Of a stretch of DNA of 33,956 bases, positions 22,291-30,884 are shown one piece after another. The notes under the pieces were generated by a model. It saw only the letters and a program-made list of their open reading frames with translations. It made no database searches and was not told the DNA's origin. The position numbers and the translations under genes are program-made. This DNA comes from Phycisphaerales bacterium (GTDB taxonomy: Bacteria > Planctomycetota > Phycisphaerae > Tepidisphaerales > Tepidisphaeraceae). The stretch covers positions 1-33,956 of the forward strand of contig JAQGHM010000118.1 of assembly GCA_028291615.1 (NCBI GenBank), given 5' to 3'. The stretch's first letter is position 1; every line of letters begins with the position of its first letter.

Positions 22291-24222
22291 ATGCCCATCG
22301 CCACCCTCACCAACATCGAAAAAACCTTCGGCCAGCGCGTGCTGTTCGATAAGCTCAACCTCAACGTCTACCGCGGCGAACGCATCGGCCTCATCGGCGA
22401 CAACGGCGCGGGGAAAACCTCCCTCTTCAAAGCCCTGCTAGGAGAACTGATTCCCGACGCCGGCTCCGCTGCCGTCAACAAAGCGATCAAGGTCGGGCAC
22501 CTCCAACAAGATCCCGTCTTCGATCCCAGCAACACGGTCATCGACGAGGCCGAGCTCGCCTTCGCCGAATTGCACACGCTCTCGCACCGCATGCGCGACC
22601 TGGAGCACGAAATGGGCCGCCTCTCCGGCGACGCGCTCGAAGCCGTCCTGAAAAAATACCAGAATGCCCAGCACGAATTCGACTTGGCCGGCGGTTACGC
22701 CTGGCGGCACAAGCTCGAAGGCACGCTACAAGGCATCGGCCTGGAGAAAACGACCTGGGAGCAAAACGTGACGACGCTCTCAGGCGGACAGCGCTCGCGC
22801 CTCGCCCTGGCGAAGCTCCTCATCGCGCAGCCCGACCTGCTGCTGCTCGACGAACCCACCAACCACCTCGACCTCGCCGCAATCGAGTGGCTGGAGCGCT
22901 ACCTCAGCGACTTTTCCGGCGCCGTCCTCCTGATCTCGCACGACCGCTTTCTGCTCGATCGCCTCGCCACGCGCATCGTCTGGCTGACCGGCTGCAAGCT
23001 CAAAAGCTATAAGGGCAACTACACCGCCTTCGTCCGTCAGCGCGAGCTGGAAGAACTCACCCAAGCCAGGCAATTCGAGCAGCAGCAGGCGGATATCGAG
23101 AAGCAGCAGGAATTCATCCGGCGTTTCCAGGCCGGTCAGCGCTCCAAGGAATCGCGCGGCCGCGCGACCCGCCTCGAACGCTTCATGAAGAGCGACGCGA
23201 TGGTCGGTGACGTCGCCAGGCAGCACAAAATCCGCCTCTCCCTCTCCACCGACCAGCGCGCCGGGGACCGCGTGCTCGAAGTCCGCGAGCTCTCCAAAGC
23301 CTACGACTCGAAACAATTGTGGCAGGACCTGCGATTCGAGATCAAGCGCGGCGAGCGCATCGGCGTGATCGGGCCCAACGGCTCGGGTAAGACGACGCTC
23401 CTGGAAGTCCTGCTAGGCCGCCGCGACGCCGACGCCGGCGAGTTGCGCTGGGGCGCGAACCTCAACATCGGCTACTACGACCAGCGCCTGGGCATCGAAG
23501 AGTTCGATCCCGAAAACACCGTGATGGAAGAGGTGATGGCCGACCGCCAGGCCTCATTGCAGGACCTGCGCGACATCCTCGCCCTGATGCTCTTCCGCGG
23601 CGACGACGCCAACAAGAAGATCGGCATGCTAAGCGGCGGCGAACGCGCCCGCGTCCGCCTCGCCCAATTGCTGCTCGACAAACCCAACGTGCTGGTCCTC
23701 GATGAGCCCACCAATCACCTCGACATCGCCTCCCGCGAGGCGCTGGAGGGCGCGATGTCCAGCTTCGAAGGCACGATGATCTGCGTCAGCCACGACCGCT
23801 ACTTTTTAGACAAAGTCGTGAAGCGAATGTTCATAGTAACGCCGCCAGAGCTCGAACAGTTTGACGGCAATTACTCCGAGTGGCACGCAAAGGAGGAGGC
23901 GTTGGCGGAGGAGCGGGCGCAGCGCGAAGAAGAGAAGGGAAAGCGTTCGCGCGCGGTGGAAAGCGCGAAGCCGCAAGCGGCGAAGTCCAATGCTGGAAAG
24001 AAGGATAATCCATACCTGCGACCGTTCGGGCGGTTGTCCACGCAGGATCTGGAGCTGCAGATCACGGAGACGGAGATCGCAGTGGCGGAGTGTCAGGAGC
24101 AGTTCGGGGACCCTACGGCGTTTCGCGAGCCGGGGAGTGCGCAGCGGTTGCAACGCGAGATCGAAGAGTTGTCGAAGAAGCTGGAGCAGTTGGAGGCGGA
24201 GTATTTCGCGCGGGAACAATAG
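22291..24222 (+). CDS. uup: ABC-F family ATPase (Uup-like)
   Basis: A 643-residue cytosolic protein with two ABC domains and no membrane domain. Domain 1: Walker A GDNGAGKTS, LSGGQRSRL signature, LLLDEPTNHLDL. Domain 2: GPNGSGKTT, LSGGERARVRL signature, LVLDEPTNHLDI. Between them is a long charged P-site-tRNA-interaction-motif-like linker (about 240-320, rich in Gln and Glu). The C-terminal region (about 530-643) is charged and probably coiled-coil, as in Uup. ABC-F proteins act on ribosomes or tRNA; which subfamily member this is cannot be fixed, so the uup label is tentative. Confidence 0.92.
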   Translation: MPIATLTNIEKTFGQRVLFDKLNLNVYRGERIGLIGDNGAGKTSLFKALLGELIPDAGSAAVNKAIKVGHLQQDPVFDPSNTVIDEAELAFAELHTLSHRMRDLEHEMGRLSGDALEAVLKKYQNAQHEFDLAGGYAWRHKLEGTLQGIGLEKTTWEQNVTTLSGGQRSRLALAKLLIAQPDLLLLDEPTNHLDLAAIEWLERYLSDFSGAVLLISHDRFLLDRLATRIVWLTGCKLKSYKGNYTAFVRQRELEELTQARQFEQQQADIEKQQEFIRRFQAGQRSKESRGRATRLERFMKSDAMVGDVARQHKIRLSLSTDQRAGDRVLEVRELSKAYDSKQLWQDLRFEIKRGERIGVIGPNGSGKTTLLEVLLGRRDADAGELRWGANLNIGYYDQRLGIEEFDPENTVMEEVMADRQASLQDLRDILALMLFRGDDANKKIGMLSGGERARVRLAQLLLDKPNVLVLDEPTNHLDIASREALEGAMSSFEGTMICVSHDRYFLDKVVKRMFIVTPPELEQFDGNYSEWHAKEEALAEERAQREEEKGKRSRAVESAKPQAAKSNAGKKDNPYLRPFGRLSTQDLELQITETEIAVAECQEQFGDPTAFREPGSAQRLQREIEELSKKLEQLEAEYFAREQ

Positions 24223-24496
24223 GGGTTTGGGGAGGGCAAGGCGCCGACGGACGGGGCGGTGCTCAATCGGACAGCAGAATCAGCCGCTCATTTTGCTCTC
24301 CGAGCGGAGCGTAAGCGATCCATCAAGTGATTGACTTGATTAACGGCGTAAAACTGCGGATCGCCCCGGTGGTACGCGCGTTGCTTTCGTCGCTCGACCA
24401 GCAAAACGAAGAGCCTCTATTCAGGAGCACTCTTCGACATTTAGTGATATCTACTACTATCGGAATAATCAACCGCGCTTGTGAAGGAGTGTGGAA
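24223..24496. other. Intergenic region between the ABC-F gene and the amidase
   Basis: About 274 bp with no convincing gene. It holds a weak hairpin (CCGCTC at 24284-24289 with GAGCGG at 24302-24307). The 3' end supplies the AAGGAG site of the amidase. AT-rich patches near 24440-24470 could hold a promoter, but I cannot define it. Confidence 0.4.
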
Positions 24497-26170
24497 ATGG
24501 CAGGAATCATCATGAGTGGTTGTAACCGCGCGCGGGTTGTGCGACGGGCGGTGACGTGCGCCGCGGTCGTGGCTGCGACGGCGTGCGCGTGGGCGGCGCG
24601 AGCGGCGCCGCCGGCGATCCCGGACCTCGAGACTTTGACCGCGGAACAGATCGAGGCCGACTATACCGCCGGGAAATACACGGCGGCCGACCTGACGCAG
24701 GCGTACCTTAACCAGATCTCAACGTACTCTTCGGTCTACAATGCCTTCATCTCACTGAACCCGACCGCGCTGCAGGACGCGGCGGCGCTGGATGCGAAGC
24801 GGTCGCAGCCAGGGTTCGTCCCGGGGCCGCTGTTCGGCGTGCCGATCGCGATCAAGGACTCGATGGACGTGAAAGGCATCCCGACGACGGGTGGGTCGTC
24901 GGCGCTGTCGAGCAAGACCGGGGGGATTGACATCATCCCGGACAAGGACGCCCCGCTGGTCGCCCGCCTGCGCGACGCCGGTGCGATCATCTTGGGCAAG
25001 ACCAACATCCCCGACTGGTCGATCGACGGCAACCGTTCGAACAGTTCCGTGCTGGGCAAGACGCACAACGCGTATAACTACAGCCGCACGCCCGGCGGGT
25101 CGTCGGGCGGGTCGGCCGTCGCGACGGCGACCGGCATGTCCGCGCTGGCGATGGGCGAGGAGACCGGGTCATCGATCACCAACCCGTCGTCGGCCAACTC
25201 GATCGTCGGCATCCGGCCGACGTTCGGCCTCGTCCCCTCGACCGGGATCATGCCCGGGCAGGGCACGTTTCGCGACGTCATGGGCCCGTTAGCGAAGACG
25301 GTGAAGGATGCGGCACACATGCTTGACGTGATCGCCGGCCCAACGCCGGCCGACCCGAAGACCGCCGCCGCGCAGGGGCACGTGCCCGCCGCCGGGTACG
25401 CCGCGGCGCTAAACCCCCACGCGCTCCAGGGCGCGCGGATCGGCGTCTACGGCGCCGGATACAACAACGTGACGCTCAGCGCGGAGACCCAGCAATTGTT
25501 CACGCAGGAACTTTCGGTACTGACCGCGCGCGGCGCGACGCTGGTCGCCGACCCGTTCGCCAACTCCGGATTCTTCCAACTCACGCAGGGCGTGCCGTCG
25601 TCCAACACGTACACGTATGACGTCAACCAGTACTTCGGGCGGATGGGCCCAGGCGCCACGGTGCACTCGACCGAGGAGTTCAAGACGCTCACCGGAAAGG
25701 ATTTTTACAGCCTGCCGCTGAACCGCGCGCCGTCCAGTCCGGACGACCCGGCGACCCGGAGCGACCTCGACGCCTACCGCACGCGCCGCGACCAGATGCT
25801 GGCGCTTTTCCAGAAGGTGCTGGACGACAACAACCTCGACGCGCTGGTCATGCCACAGCTTGCCGCGCCGGTGCCGTTGCTGGAGAGTACCGACGCGATC
25901 CAGCGGACGCCGGGCAGTGCGGTGAACATCATGGGCGTGCCCGGCGTGGTCGTGCCCGGCGGGTACTACAGCGACGCGACGCCGTTCGCGATGTACTTCA
26001 TCGGGCGGCAGTGGGACGAATCGACGCTGATCGGCCTGGGGTACGACTACGAGCAGGCGACGCTCCATCGGGTCGAGCCGACGCTGGTGCCCGAACCGGG
26101 ATCGGCAGCGATCAGCCTGGTGTTCGCGGCGCCGGCGCTGCTGCTACGGCGGCGGCGTCGGGCAGCGTGA
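24497..26170 (+). CDS. Secreted amidase-signature-family hydrolase with PEP-CTERM tail
   Basis: A 557-residue exported amidase. The start has AAGGAG 7 bp upstream; a GTG at 24491 is a weaker option. A signal peptide fills residues about 14-37 (CAAVVAATACAWAARAA). The amidase-signature catalytic triad is visible: Lys in GVPIAIKDSMDV (about K120), the cis-Ser in TPGGSSGGSA and the nucleophile Ser in GEETGSSITNPSS, followed by IVGIRPTFGLVP. The C-terminus VPEPGSAAISLVFAAPALLL plus RRRRRAA is a PEP-CTERM sorting tag. It probably cleaves amides or peptidic substrates outside the cytoplasm. The amidase domain with a PEP-CTERM tail is an uncommon combination. Confidence 0.92.
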   Translation: MAGIIMSGCNRARVVRRAVTCAAVVAATACAWAARAAPPAIPDLETLTAEQIEADYTAGKYTAADLTQAYLNQISTYSSVYNAFISLNPTALQDAAALDAKRSQPGFVPGPLFGVPIAIKDSMDVKGIPTTGGSSALSSKTGGIDIIPDKDAPLVARLRDAGAIILGKTNIPDWSIDGNRSNSSVLGKTHNAYNYSRTPGGSSGGSAVATATGMSALAMGEETGSSITNPSSANSIVGIRPTFGLVPSTGIMPGQGTFRDVMGPLAKTVKDAAHMLDVIAGPTPADPKTAAAQGHVPAAGYAAALNPHALQGARIGVYGAGYNNVTLSAETQQLFTQELSVLTARGATLVADPFANSGFFQLTQGVPSSNTYTYDVNQYFGRMGPGATVHSTEEFKTLTGKDFYSLPLNRAPSSPDDPATRSDLDAYRTRRDQMLALFQKVLDDNNLDALVMPQLAAPVPLLESTDAIQRTPGSAVNIMGVPGVVVPGGYYSDATPFAMYFIGRQWDESTLIGLGYDYEQATLHRVEPTLVPEPGSAAISLVFAAPALLLRRRRRAA

Positions 26171-26245
26171 CGGTCAGTTGATCGGGGGGTGAGAACGCGG
26201 GATCGGCAGGACCGAGGAAGGCCTGCCGATCCTGATTTATTTTCG

Positions 26246-26683
26246 TCAGTCGTGGCATTTAGGGCAGACGCCGTGGACGACGAGTTCGGCGTACGTCACA
26301 TCGTACCGCCGCCCCAGGTCCTTAGGCCGAACCAACTCATCCGGAACCGGCACCCGATCCAGACATTCCACCCCGCCGCACGTATCACATACAAAATGCG
26401 CGTGCGGATGTTCCTGATGTTGACGTTGCCCCACAGCCGTGGCGGCATACCGCCAGGCCCCATCATCCCCGCGCACCCGGTGCAGCAATTTATGCTCGGC
26501 CAGCGTGTTGAGCGTACGGTAAACCGTCACCGCATCAGTGCCGTCGGCAAGCCGGCGGATCACGTCCGGCGCCCCCAGCGGCGCGCGCGACGACGTCACA
26601 GCCCTCAGCACCGCCAGCCGCACCGGCGTCCGCCGCAGGCCGGCGTCGCGCAACTGCTCGCCAATTGAATCTTCCCGGTTCAC
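26246..26683 (-). CDS. Fur-family metal-responsive repressor (Zur-like)
   Basis: A 145-residue Fur-superfamily protein. The N-terminal winged helix is at residues about 8-80 (LRRTPVRLAVLRAVTSSRAP, TVYRTLNTLAEHKLLHRV). The C-terminal half has HPHAHFVCDTCGGVECL and a final CPKC, the two CxxC pairs that hold structural zinc in Zur, PerR and Fur. The His-rich HPHAHF is the usual regulatory metal region. Which metal it senses is not certain; zinc is favoured by the neighbouring transporter. It is divergent from the ABC genes, with two operator-like sequences between. Confidence 0.92.
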   Translation of the reverse strand: MNREDSIGEQLRDAGLRRTPVRLAVLRAVTSSRAPLGAPDVIRRLADGTDAVTVYRTLNTLAEHKLLHRVRGDDGAWRYAATAVGQRQHQEHPHAHFVCDTCGGVECLDRVPVPDELVRPKDLGRRYDVTYAELVVHGVCPKCHD

Positions 26684-26716
26684 GTCCTAATCTTACCCCG
26701 CCGGGAAGCATTTTGT

Positions 26717-26737
26717 AAATGCCAGTGAATTGCATTT
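26717..26737. promoter_or_regulatory. Operator-like palindrome 1 (Fur/Zur box candidate)
   Basis: AAATGCCA-GTGAA-TTGCATTT: 8-bp arms, seven of eight positions complementary, in the divergent spacer. It overlaps the -35 element of the ABC promoter and resembles the second sequence 48 bp downstream. Confidence 0.6.
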
Positions 26738-26765
26738 GACAGGTGGATGGGTCCGGCGTTATCCT
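26736..26765 (+). promoter_or_regulatory. Sigma-70-type promoter for the ABC genes
   Basis: TTGACA at 26736-26741, an 18-bp spacer and TATCCT at 26760-26765. The -35 is a perfect match and the -10 a partial one. The two operator-like sequences flank it, one over the -35 and one starting at the last base of the -10, as expected for repression. Confidence 0.55.
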
Positions 26766-26785
26766 TTTGCCAGTCACTTGCATTT
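26765..26785. promoter_or_regulatory. Operator-like sequence 2 (Fur/Zur box candidate)
   Basis: TTTTGCCA-GTCAC-TTGCATTT: it shares TGCCAGT and TTGCATTT with operator 1 in the same order and spacing. The left arm is degenerate. It spans the end of the -10 and the probable transcription start. Confidence 0.5.
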
Positions 26786-26822
26786 AGCGGATGTCTTTCG
26801 CGCATCCACCGGAGCCCATCGC

Positions 26823-27614
26823 ATGGCCCTGCACCTCTCGCAACTCAAGAAAAACTACACCGGCCCTGACGGCAGCGTCGTCTCGGTCATCGACATCGAC
26901 AACCTCACGATCGCCGACGGCGAACAGGTCGCCCTCATCGGCAGCAGCGGGTCCGGCAAAACCACGCTCCTGCACATGATCGCCGGCATCGTCGCCGCCG
27001 ACACCGGACGAATCGAGTACGACTTTAGCGGCATGCCGCCGGACGGAATTGCCCCAGGACAGGCGCGCCCGGCCGGAATCGATTACCGCGGCGCAACGCC
27101 TCAGCACAAGACGGATATCGCGCGAATGACCGAGGCCAACCGCGACGTCTTCCGCGGCAGCCACGTCGGTTACATCTTCCAAACGCACCACCTCCTCGGC
27201 GGATTCACCGCGCTCGAAAACGTCCTCCTCGGCATGAGCTTCACCGGCCGCAAGCCCGATCGCGCCTGGGCCAGGCGGCTGCTCGACGACGTAGGCTTGT
27301 CCGACCGCCGCGACTACAAACCCGAAAAACTCTCCGTCGGCCAGCAGCAGCGCGTCGCCGTGGCGCGGGCACTGGCCAATCGCCCCAAACTAGTGCTCGC
27401 CGACGAACCGACCGGCGCGCTCGATCCCGCCACCGCCCAGCAAGTGCTGGAGCTGATCCGCAAGCTCTGCGTCGAGGTCGGTGCGTCGCTCCTGCTGGTA
27501 ACCCACGACCTCGACATCGCCCACCAACTCCCGCGGGTATTGTCGCTCTCGGAAATCAACCGCGCGTCGATGGCCGCTAAAGCCGCAGCGCGCAGCCAAA
27601 CGAGTCTCGCATGA
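26823..27614 (+). CDS. ABC transporter ATP-binding protein (LolD/MacB-type)
   Basis: A 263-residue ATPase of a permease pair. Walker A GSSGSGKTTLLHMIAG is near residue 40; the signature is LSVGQQQRVAVARAL, Walker B LVLADEPTGALDP and the H-loop LLVTHDLD. An insert of about 45 residues between Walker A and the Q-loop (YDFSGMPPDGIAPGQARPAG) is longer than in a standard LolD. The start is the ATG at 26823 (MALHLSQLKKNYTG). The stop overlaps the permease start (ATGA), so they form one unit. The pair faces a Fur/Zur-like repressor. I recall the zinc-regulated zrgB/zrgC of Vibrio as having an ATPase plus FtsX-type permease; this is an analogy only. Confidence 0.93.
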   Translation: MALHLSQLKKNYTGPDGSVVSVIDIDNLTIADGEQVALIGSSGSGKTTLLHMIAGIVAADTGRIEYDFSGMPPDGIAPGQARPAGIDYRGATPQHKTDIARMTEANRDVFRGSHVGYIFQTHHLLGGFTALENVLLGMSFTGRKPDRAWARRLLDDVGLSDRRDYKPEKLSVGQQQRVAVARALANRPKLVLADEPTGALDPATAQQVLELIRKLCVEVGASLLLVTHDLDIAHQLPRVLSLSEINRASMAAKAAARSQTSLA

Positions 27615-29209
27615 ATTTCCTCCAGATCATCCTGAAACAAATGCGGCAGCGATCGCTCTCCACTTGGTTGACGATGCTCTCCGTCCTCCTGGGCGTTGGC
27701 CTCGCCGTCTCGATCATGGTGCTGCGGCGCGAAGGCCAGAACCTCTTCGCGCAGACGGATTTTGGTTACGACATCCTTATCGGCCCGCCGAAGGGGTCAC
27801 CGCTGCAGCTTACGTTGAACACCGTTTATCACATGGACCAGAGTCCCGGCGTGATCCCCTATGCCCTTTATGAAGACATGTCGCGCAAGACCGCGCCCCC
27901 CGCAGGCCGCCCGGATTACCGGCCTTGGGTGAAGAACGCCGTATCGTTCATGGTGGGTGACAGCTACAACGGTCGCCGGATCGTCGGCACGTCGCCGCTG
28001 TTGTTCGGGTTCGATGATCAGGGGCAGCGGGTGACGGGCGAGGCATTCCAGTATCGCAAGGACAAAAGCTACGAACTGGCAACGGGGCGGGCGTTTCACC
28101 CGCGCAAGTTCGAGGCGGTGATCGGCAGCGAAGTAGCCGAGCGCGAGCACCTGACCCTCTACGACGACAAGCTGAGCGAAGGGGAGAATGAGAAGCGACT
28201 CGCGACGTTTCGCGCCACCCACGGGATGCCCGGACCGAACGAAAAGCCCGACATCCATAAGCCCAAATGGCACGTCGTCGGAATCCTGAAGCCGACCCAC
28301 ACGGCCAACGACAAGGTGCTGTTTGTGCCGGTCGTCAGCCTGTACGCGATCGCAGAGCACGAAGAGGGGATGATCGACCAGGCGCTGATGCGGGCGAAGA
28401 TCGATCCGGGCAAGGTCCCGCCCGAGAAGCTCGACTCGGTCCTGCAAAGCCTGGGCATCGATCCGCAGAAGGTCCCTGAGTCCTTGAAGAAGAAGTTCAA
28501 GCTGAAAAGCGCGAAACCGGCGGCAGCGGCGCCAGGGGGCGACCTGCTCAAGGATGTCGCGCCAGCCAAGACCGCAGCGGCTGAGTCAGACGAGGACCCG
28601 GACGCCTTCCATTTCGACGACAAGGGTGAGATCGTTCCGGACCTGCCGCAGGAAGAGTGGACGATCTCGGCGATCATGGTCAAGTCGCGCGGCGATGGGT
28701 TCCAGGCCCAGCAGATCATGTATAACTTCAAGGTGATCGACGATCGCGCGACGGCGGTCAACCCCGCGAGCGTGATGCGCCAGTTCTTCGACACCTTCCT
28801 CTCGGGAAGCACCACGCTCCTGCTCATCATCTCAGCCATGGTGACGGTCGTCGCTGCCGTGTCGATCATGACGACGATCTATAACTCCGTCGCCGCCCGC
28901 CGCCGCGAGATCGCCATCCTGCGCGCACTGGGCGCAACCCGAACCCGCATCCTCTCCCTCATCTGTTTCGAAGCCGCACTAATCGGCTTGATAGGCGGCC
29001 TGGCCGGTTTTGTCGCCGGGCATCTCTTAAGCGGCGCCGGCTCCATCTACCTGCAGCAAACCCTCGGCGAGGGAATCCATTGGCTCCAATTCGACAAATG
29101 GGAATTCATATACCTCGGCGCCGTCGTCTTCATCGCATTTCTCGCGGGTTTGGTACCAGCGTTAAAAGCGTACACGACACCCGTCGCCACCAACCTGGCA
29201 GCGAGTTGA
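27611..29209 (+). CDS. FtsX/MacB-type ABC transporter permease
   Basis: A 532-residue permease. An N-terminal transmembrane helix (about 17-38, WLTMLSVLLGVGLAVSIMVL) precedes a large extracytoplasmic domain (about 40-385), with a Lys/Ala/Asp-rich patch (about 290-330) and the conserved GYDILIGPPKGSPLQLTLNT and VYHMDQSPGVIPY motifs. Three C-terminal helices follow (about 395-430, 450-475, 500-520) with the FtsX motif AARRREIAILRALGATRTRI. Architecture fits MacB/LolE-like mechanotransmission ABC systems rather than a channel importer. The large domain and metal-repressor context suggest export or envelope work linked to metal status. Confidence 0.92.
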   Translation: MNFLQIILKQMRQRSLSTWLTMLSVLLGVGLAVSIMVLRREGQNLFAQTDFGYDILIGPPKGSPLQLTLNTVYHMDQSPGVIPYALYEDMSRKTAPPAGRPDYRPWVKNAVSFMVGDSYNGRRIVGTSPLLFGFDDQGQRVTGEAFQYRKDKSYELATGRAFHPRKFEAVIGSEVAEREHLTLYDDKLSEGENEKRLATFRATHGMPGPNEKPDIHKPKWHVVGILKPTHTANDKVLFVPVVSLYAIAEHEEGMIDQALMRAKIDPGKVPPEKLDSVLQSLGIDPQKVPESLKKKFKLKSAKPAAAAPGGDLLKDVAPAKTAAAESDEDPDAFHFDDKGEIVPDLPQEEWTISAIMVKSRGDGFQAQQIMYNFKVIDDRATAVNPASVMRQFFDTFLSGSTTLLLIISAMVTVVAAVSIMTTIYNSVAARRREIAILRALGATRTRILSLICFEAALIGLIGGLAGFVAGHLLSGAGSIYLQQTLGEGIHWLQFDKWEFIYLGAVVFIAFLAGLVPALKAYTTPVATNLAAS

Positions 29210-29329
29210 CGCGATACCAAGCATGGTTTTAATCAAGGGGGCGAATCGAACCCACCTCCCCGCCCCGCCCGCGCAACCTGTACATTCCCAACCCGCCCCC
29301 GATAATGCCCCCCGCGCCTTCCCCCATTT

Positions 29330-30127
29330 ATGTTCGCAAAAACGAAGGACACCCTCCACGTCACCCCGCGCTATCAACCCCTCTTCGCCGCGCTCAACCT
29401 CACCGCCCGATCCCTCTTCACCGACCCCCGCATCATTGTCTGGCGCTCGATCACCGAGCGCCAAAACTGCACGCTTGACGTCGTGGAAGCCGGCCAAACC
29501 CTCCGCCTCCACGTCAAACGCTATCAACCCGCGCGCGGTTACCAGACCCCCGCCGATGACGAATCCCGCGGCATCCGCGCCCTCGAGTACGAGAAAATCC
29601 CCACCGCGCCGCTGGTCGCCCATGGCAAGCTCACCGACGGCCGCAGCTTCATCGTCACCGAAAACCTCGCCGGTCACCGCGCCGCCGACAAGTGGATTCA
29701 ATCCTCCAGCGACTTCGACAAGCTCCTGGAACCCACCGCCGACCTCGCCGCCCGCCTCCACGACCGCGGCCTCCACCACCGCGACCTCTACCTCTGTCAC
29801 TTCTTCGTCAACGAATCCCCCGAAGCCGACACCCCGCCCGACATCAAACTAATCGACGCCGCCCGCGTCGCCCGCCTCCCCGGCCTCTTCACCCGCCAGC
29901 GATGGATCGTCAAAGACCTCGCCCAGTTCTGGTACAGCACGCTCGCCCTCCCCATCACGAACGACCAGCGCACGCGCTGGCTCGCTCGCTATGCAGAAGC
30001 ACGCAAGCTAAAATCCGCCGACCGCCTGCGACGATCGATCGAGCGAAAGTCCGCATCGATCGCAAGGCACGACCTGAAACTTAAAGCCGCCCAGCCGACG
30101 CGCAACGTCTCGATCCCCGGAGCCTGA
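29330..30127 (+). CDS. Lipopolysaccharide-core kinase family protein (WaaP/InaA/Kdo kinase-like)
   Basis: A 265-residue protein kinase-like enzyme of the RfaP/WaaP/InaA group. Signature HDRGLHHRDLYLCHFFVN holds the HRDLYxxHF catalytic loop; IKLIDAARVAR is the metal-binding DxxR/D-like strand and RLHVKRYQPARG is the likely Lys-containing ATP-binding strand. Such enzymes phosphorylate sugars of lipid A core in Gram-negative bacteria. A planctomycete outer membrane would fit a related role. It ends one base before nuoA, so the two are probably read together; there is a 120-bp gap after the ABC permease. Confidence 0.88.
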   Translation: MFAKTKDTLHVTPRYQPLFAALNLTARSLFTDPRIIVWRSITERQNCTLDVVEAGQTLRLHVKRYQPARGYQTPADDESRGIRALEYEKIPTAPLVAHGKLTDGRSFIVTENLAGHRAADKWIQSSSDFDKLLEPTADLAARLHDRGLHHRDLYLCHFFVNESPEADTPPDIKLIDAARVARLPGLFTRQRWIVKDLAQFWYSTLALPITNDQRTRWLARYAEARKLKSADRLRRSIERKSASIARHDLKLKAAQPTRNVSIPGA

Positions 30128-30128
30128 C

Positions 30129-30608
30129 ATGGACATCCTGCTCTCAGTCACCCTGTTCGTAGGCTTCGGCGCCGCCTTCGTCCTCATGAACCTCCTGATG
30201 GGCGCGCTCGCCCGCCCGCGCGTCCCCAACGTCGAAAAAGCCTCGGCCTACGAGTGCGGCGAACCCAGCATCGGCCCCTCCTGGGTCCAGTTCGACCTCC
30301 GCTTCTACATCGTCGCCCTCGTCTACCTCATCTTCGACGTTGAGGTCGCCCTCTTCTACCCATGGGCCGTCGCCTACGGCTCCGCCGGCGCACTAGGCGA
30401 ATCCATCGGCCAATCCGCCTTCGCCGTCCGCCAGGTCGCCATCGTCGACATGCTCTTTTTCTTCGGAATCCTGCTCGTAGGCTTCGCCTACCTCTGGCGC
30501 TTCGGCTACCTGGACTGGGTCCGCTCCGCCGCCACCACCAGCCTCAAGGTCGACCACACCCCCGGCATCGACTTAAAAGCCGAAGCCCGCGCCGACCACC
30601 CCTTCTGA
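30129..30608 (+). CDS. nuoA: NADH-quinone oxidoreductase subunit A
   Basis: A 159-residue membrane subunit of respiratory complex I with three helices: residues about 2-26, about 78-100 (YIVALVYLIFDVEVALFYPW), and about 105-130 (VDMLFFFGILLVGFAYLWRF). Hallmark motifs are EKASAYECGEPSIGPSWVQF and LVYLIFDVEVALFYPWA. It is longer than the usual 115-140 residues because of a C-terminal extension (about 135-159). It is alone: no nuoB-N genes follow in the window, and tRNA-Asn comes next. The ATG is 1 bp after the stop of the kinase gene. Confidence 0.95.
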   Translation: MDILLSVTLFVGFGAAFVLMNLLMGALARPRVPNVEKASAYECGEPSIGPSWVQFDLRFYIVALVYLIFDVEVALFYPWAVAYGSAGALGESIGQSAFAVRQVAIVDMLFFFGILLVGFAYLWRFGYLDWVRSAATTSLKVDHTPGIDLKAEARADHPF

Positions 30609-30623
30609 CCCCCGACGCCGATC

Positions 30624-30651
30624 TTGACACCCTCAAGTCCGTAGCTAGATT
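30624..30651 (+). promoter_or_regulatory. Candidate promoter for tRNA-Asn
   Basis: TTGACA at 30624-30629, a 16-bp spacer and TAGATT at 30646-30651, about 78 bp before the tRNA. The -35 is perfect and the -10 moderate. Confidence 0.5.
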
Positions 30652-30729
30652 ATCCGATCCCCCGAACAGCCGCGTCAGACCCGCGGCCCGGCAACGTACA
30701 CCCGGGGGCAGAGACGCGCAACACGCGAT

Positions 30730-30801
30730 TCCGCGGTAGCTCAATGGTAGAGCATCCGGCTGTTAACCGGAATGTTGTAGGTTCGAGTCCTACCCGCGGA
30801 G
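30730..30801 (+). tRNA. tRNA-Asn (anticodon GTT)
   Basis: A 72-nt cloverleaf. Acceptor arms TCCGCGG/CCGCGGA pair perfectly, the anticodon stem is TCCGG/CCGGA around loop CTGTTAA (anticodon GTT), and the T-arm is GTAGG-TTCGAGT-CCTAC. A discriminator G follows and the CCA end is not encoded. It lies 121 bp after nuoA. Confidence 0.95.
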
Positions 30802-30810
30802 CTAAAAAAT

Positions 30811-30832
30811 CGGCTACGAAACGGAGTAGCCG
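30811..30832 (+). other. Small hairpin after tRNA-Asn
   Basis: A perfect 7-bp stem CGGCTAC/GTAGCCG with an 8-nt loop, without a T tract. It may help 3'-end processing of the tRNA precursor. Confidence 0.4.
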
Positions 30833-30846
30833 TCCAGTTAACGGAG

Positions 30847-30884
30847 AACCCTGCGAGAGAGGCATCTCGCGGGGTTCTTTTGTT
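30847..30884 (+). terminator. Intrinsic terminator after tRNA-Asn
   Basis: A 12-bp stem (AACCCTGCGAGA with TCTCGCGGGGTT, one G-T pair) with a 6-nt loop, followed by CTTTTGTTTT. This is the expected end of the tRNA transcript. Confidence 0.85.
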
